In this document: piece by piece, positions 63,767-64,000 of the stretch
How the letters are laid out: each line of letters begins with the position of its first letter
How positions within the stretch are numbered: the stretch's first letter is position 1
Assembly (NCBI GenBank): GCA_027493525.1
Contig: JAOSKN010000001.1
Location: 992,001 to 1,056,000, forward strand
Direction: 5' to 3'
DNA: 64,000 bases
From: Planctomycetota bacterium
GTDB taxonomy: Bacteria > Planctomycetota > SZUA-567 > H5-PLA8
Position numbers and translations under genes: made by a program
Notes under the pieces: model-generated
What the model saw: only the letters and a program-made list of their open reading frames with translations
What the model was told of the DNA's origin: nothing
Databases searched by the model: none

Positions 63767-64000
63767 TCAATGGAATTTTGGTCGCAATTGGGGCTGGTAA
63801 TGAAACTCTTGCAGCAGTGGCTGGACGGTCGGTTCCCTGCGGCGCAGCCCGTAGACGCGGATGCGCTCGGCCTTCAGATCGACTTCGGCCCGGACCAGGC
63901 GGTGGCCCCAATGGCGGCCGATGACGAAACGGTGACCGAGCATGTCGAAGCGGCCTTGCGCATTGCAACGGCGCAGGAAAATCAAACGGCCCTGGGGCAG
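63767..64000 (-). CDS. IS481-like transposase, C-terminal part
   Basis: The C-terminal 77 residues of an integrase-type transposase, cut by the window edge (GRLIFLRRCNAQGRFDMLGH, FVIGRHWGHRLVRAEVDLK, RIRVYGLRRREPTVQPLLQE). The pattern fits the end of IS481-family (DDE) transposases. The sequence 63709-63766 has TGTCAGCAACCCC and GGGGTCAGCAAAACTGTC and may be the end of the element. Confidence 0.75.
   Translation of the reverse strand: MPQGRLIFLRRCNAQGRFDMLGHRFVIGRHWGHRLVRAEVDLKAERIRVYGLRRREPTVQPLLQEFHYQPQLRPKFH

Overview
The window is 64 kb of GC-rich bacterial chromosome (roughly 65-70 % G+C by eye, lower only in a few islands). It has no rRNA, tRNA or CRISPR that I can recognise. The gene types suggest Planctomycetota or a related phylum: a serine-type sulfatase, EF-hand proteins, a cytochrome c/copper monooxygenase, a very large membrane Ser/Thr kinase, a DUF4175-like coiled-coil protein, xylose-isomerase-like TIM barrels and many extragenic palindromes. 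That placement is inference; nothing here fixes a genus.

Layout. 1-9.1 kb: housekeeping and small enzymes (GAF/HD protein, AMMECR1, CutA, FmdB-like zinc ribbon, LacI regulator, DUF486 protein, two sugar-phosphate isomerase-like proteins, NDUFA9-like SDR, shikimate kinase, thioredoxin) and two tiny related membrane proteins. 9.1-20.2 kb: membrane and exported proteins, an orphan iron-type solute-binding protein, a sulfatase, and a minus-strand operon (EF-hand protein, redoxin, cytochrome c/Cu type II monooxygenase with EF hands). 20.3-26.8 kb: RNase H, endo/exonuclease-phosphatase, APH-like/P-loop kinase, epimerase, FtsB/DivIC-like protein, Der. 27.0-39.3 kb: a surface-polysaccharide cluster with a winged-helix regulator, a Wzm-type permease, a Wzt ATPase fused to a sulfotransferase, two methyltransferases, glycosyltransferases and an epimerase, mostly joined by ATGA/GTGA/TAATG overlaps behind a good sigma70-like promoter. 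39.4-46.3 kb: an M42 peptidase, a 0.9-kb island of hairpins and tandem repeats, and an RHS array in which truncated RHS cores carry different C-terminal tips, each followed by a related two-helix membrane protein. 46.3-53.1 kb: a hybrid histidine kinase, exported proteins, a beta-helix protein and a 54-residue zinc-ribbon gene. 53.7-64 kb: a Ser/Thr kinase, C-terminal processing protease, TsaD, GH9 glycosidase lipoprotein, PfkB kinase and the end of an IS481-like transposase.

Two patterns cross the whole window. First, about 14 genes are broken by a single-base shift, almost always one missing base in a run of C or G. This looks like homopolymer under-calling in the assembly, so I annotate these loci as whole genes and give the shift position. 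Second, many intergenic repeats have an exact period of 7 bases although their unit sequences differ. Most start at or just after a stop codon, and three are arranged as inverted arms of a long hairpin.
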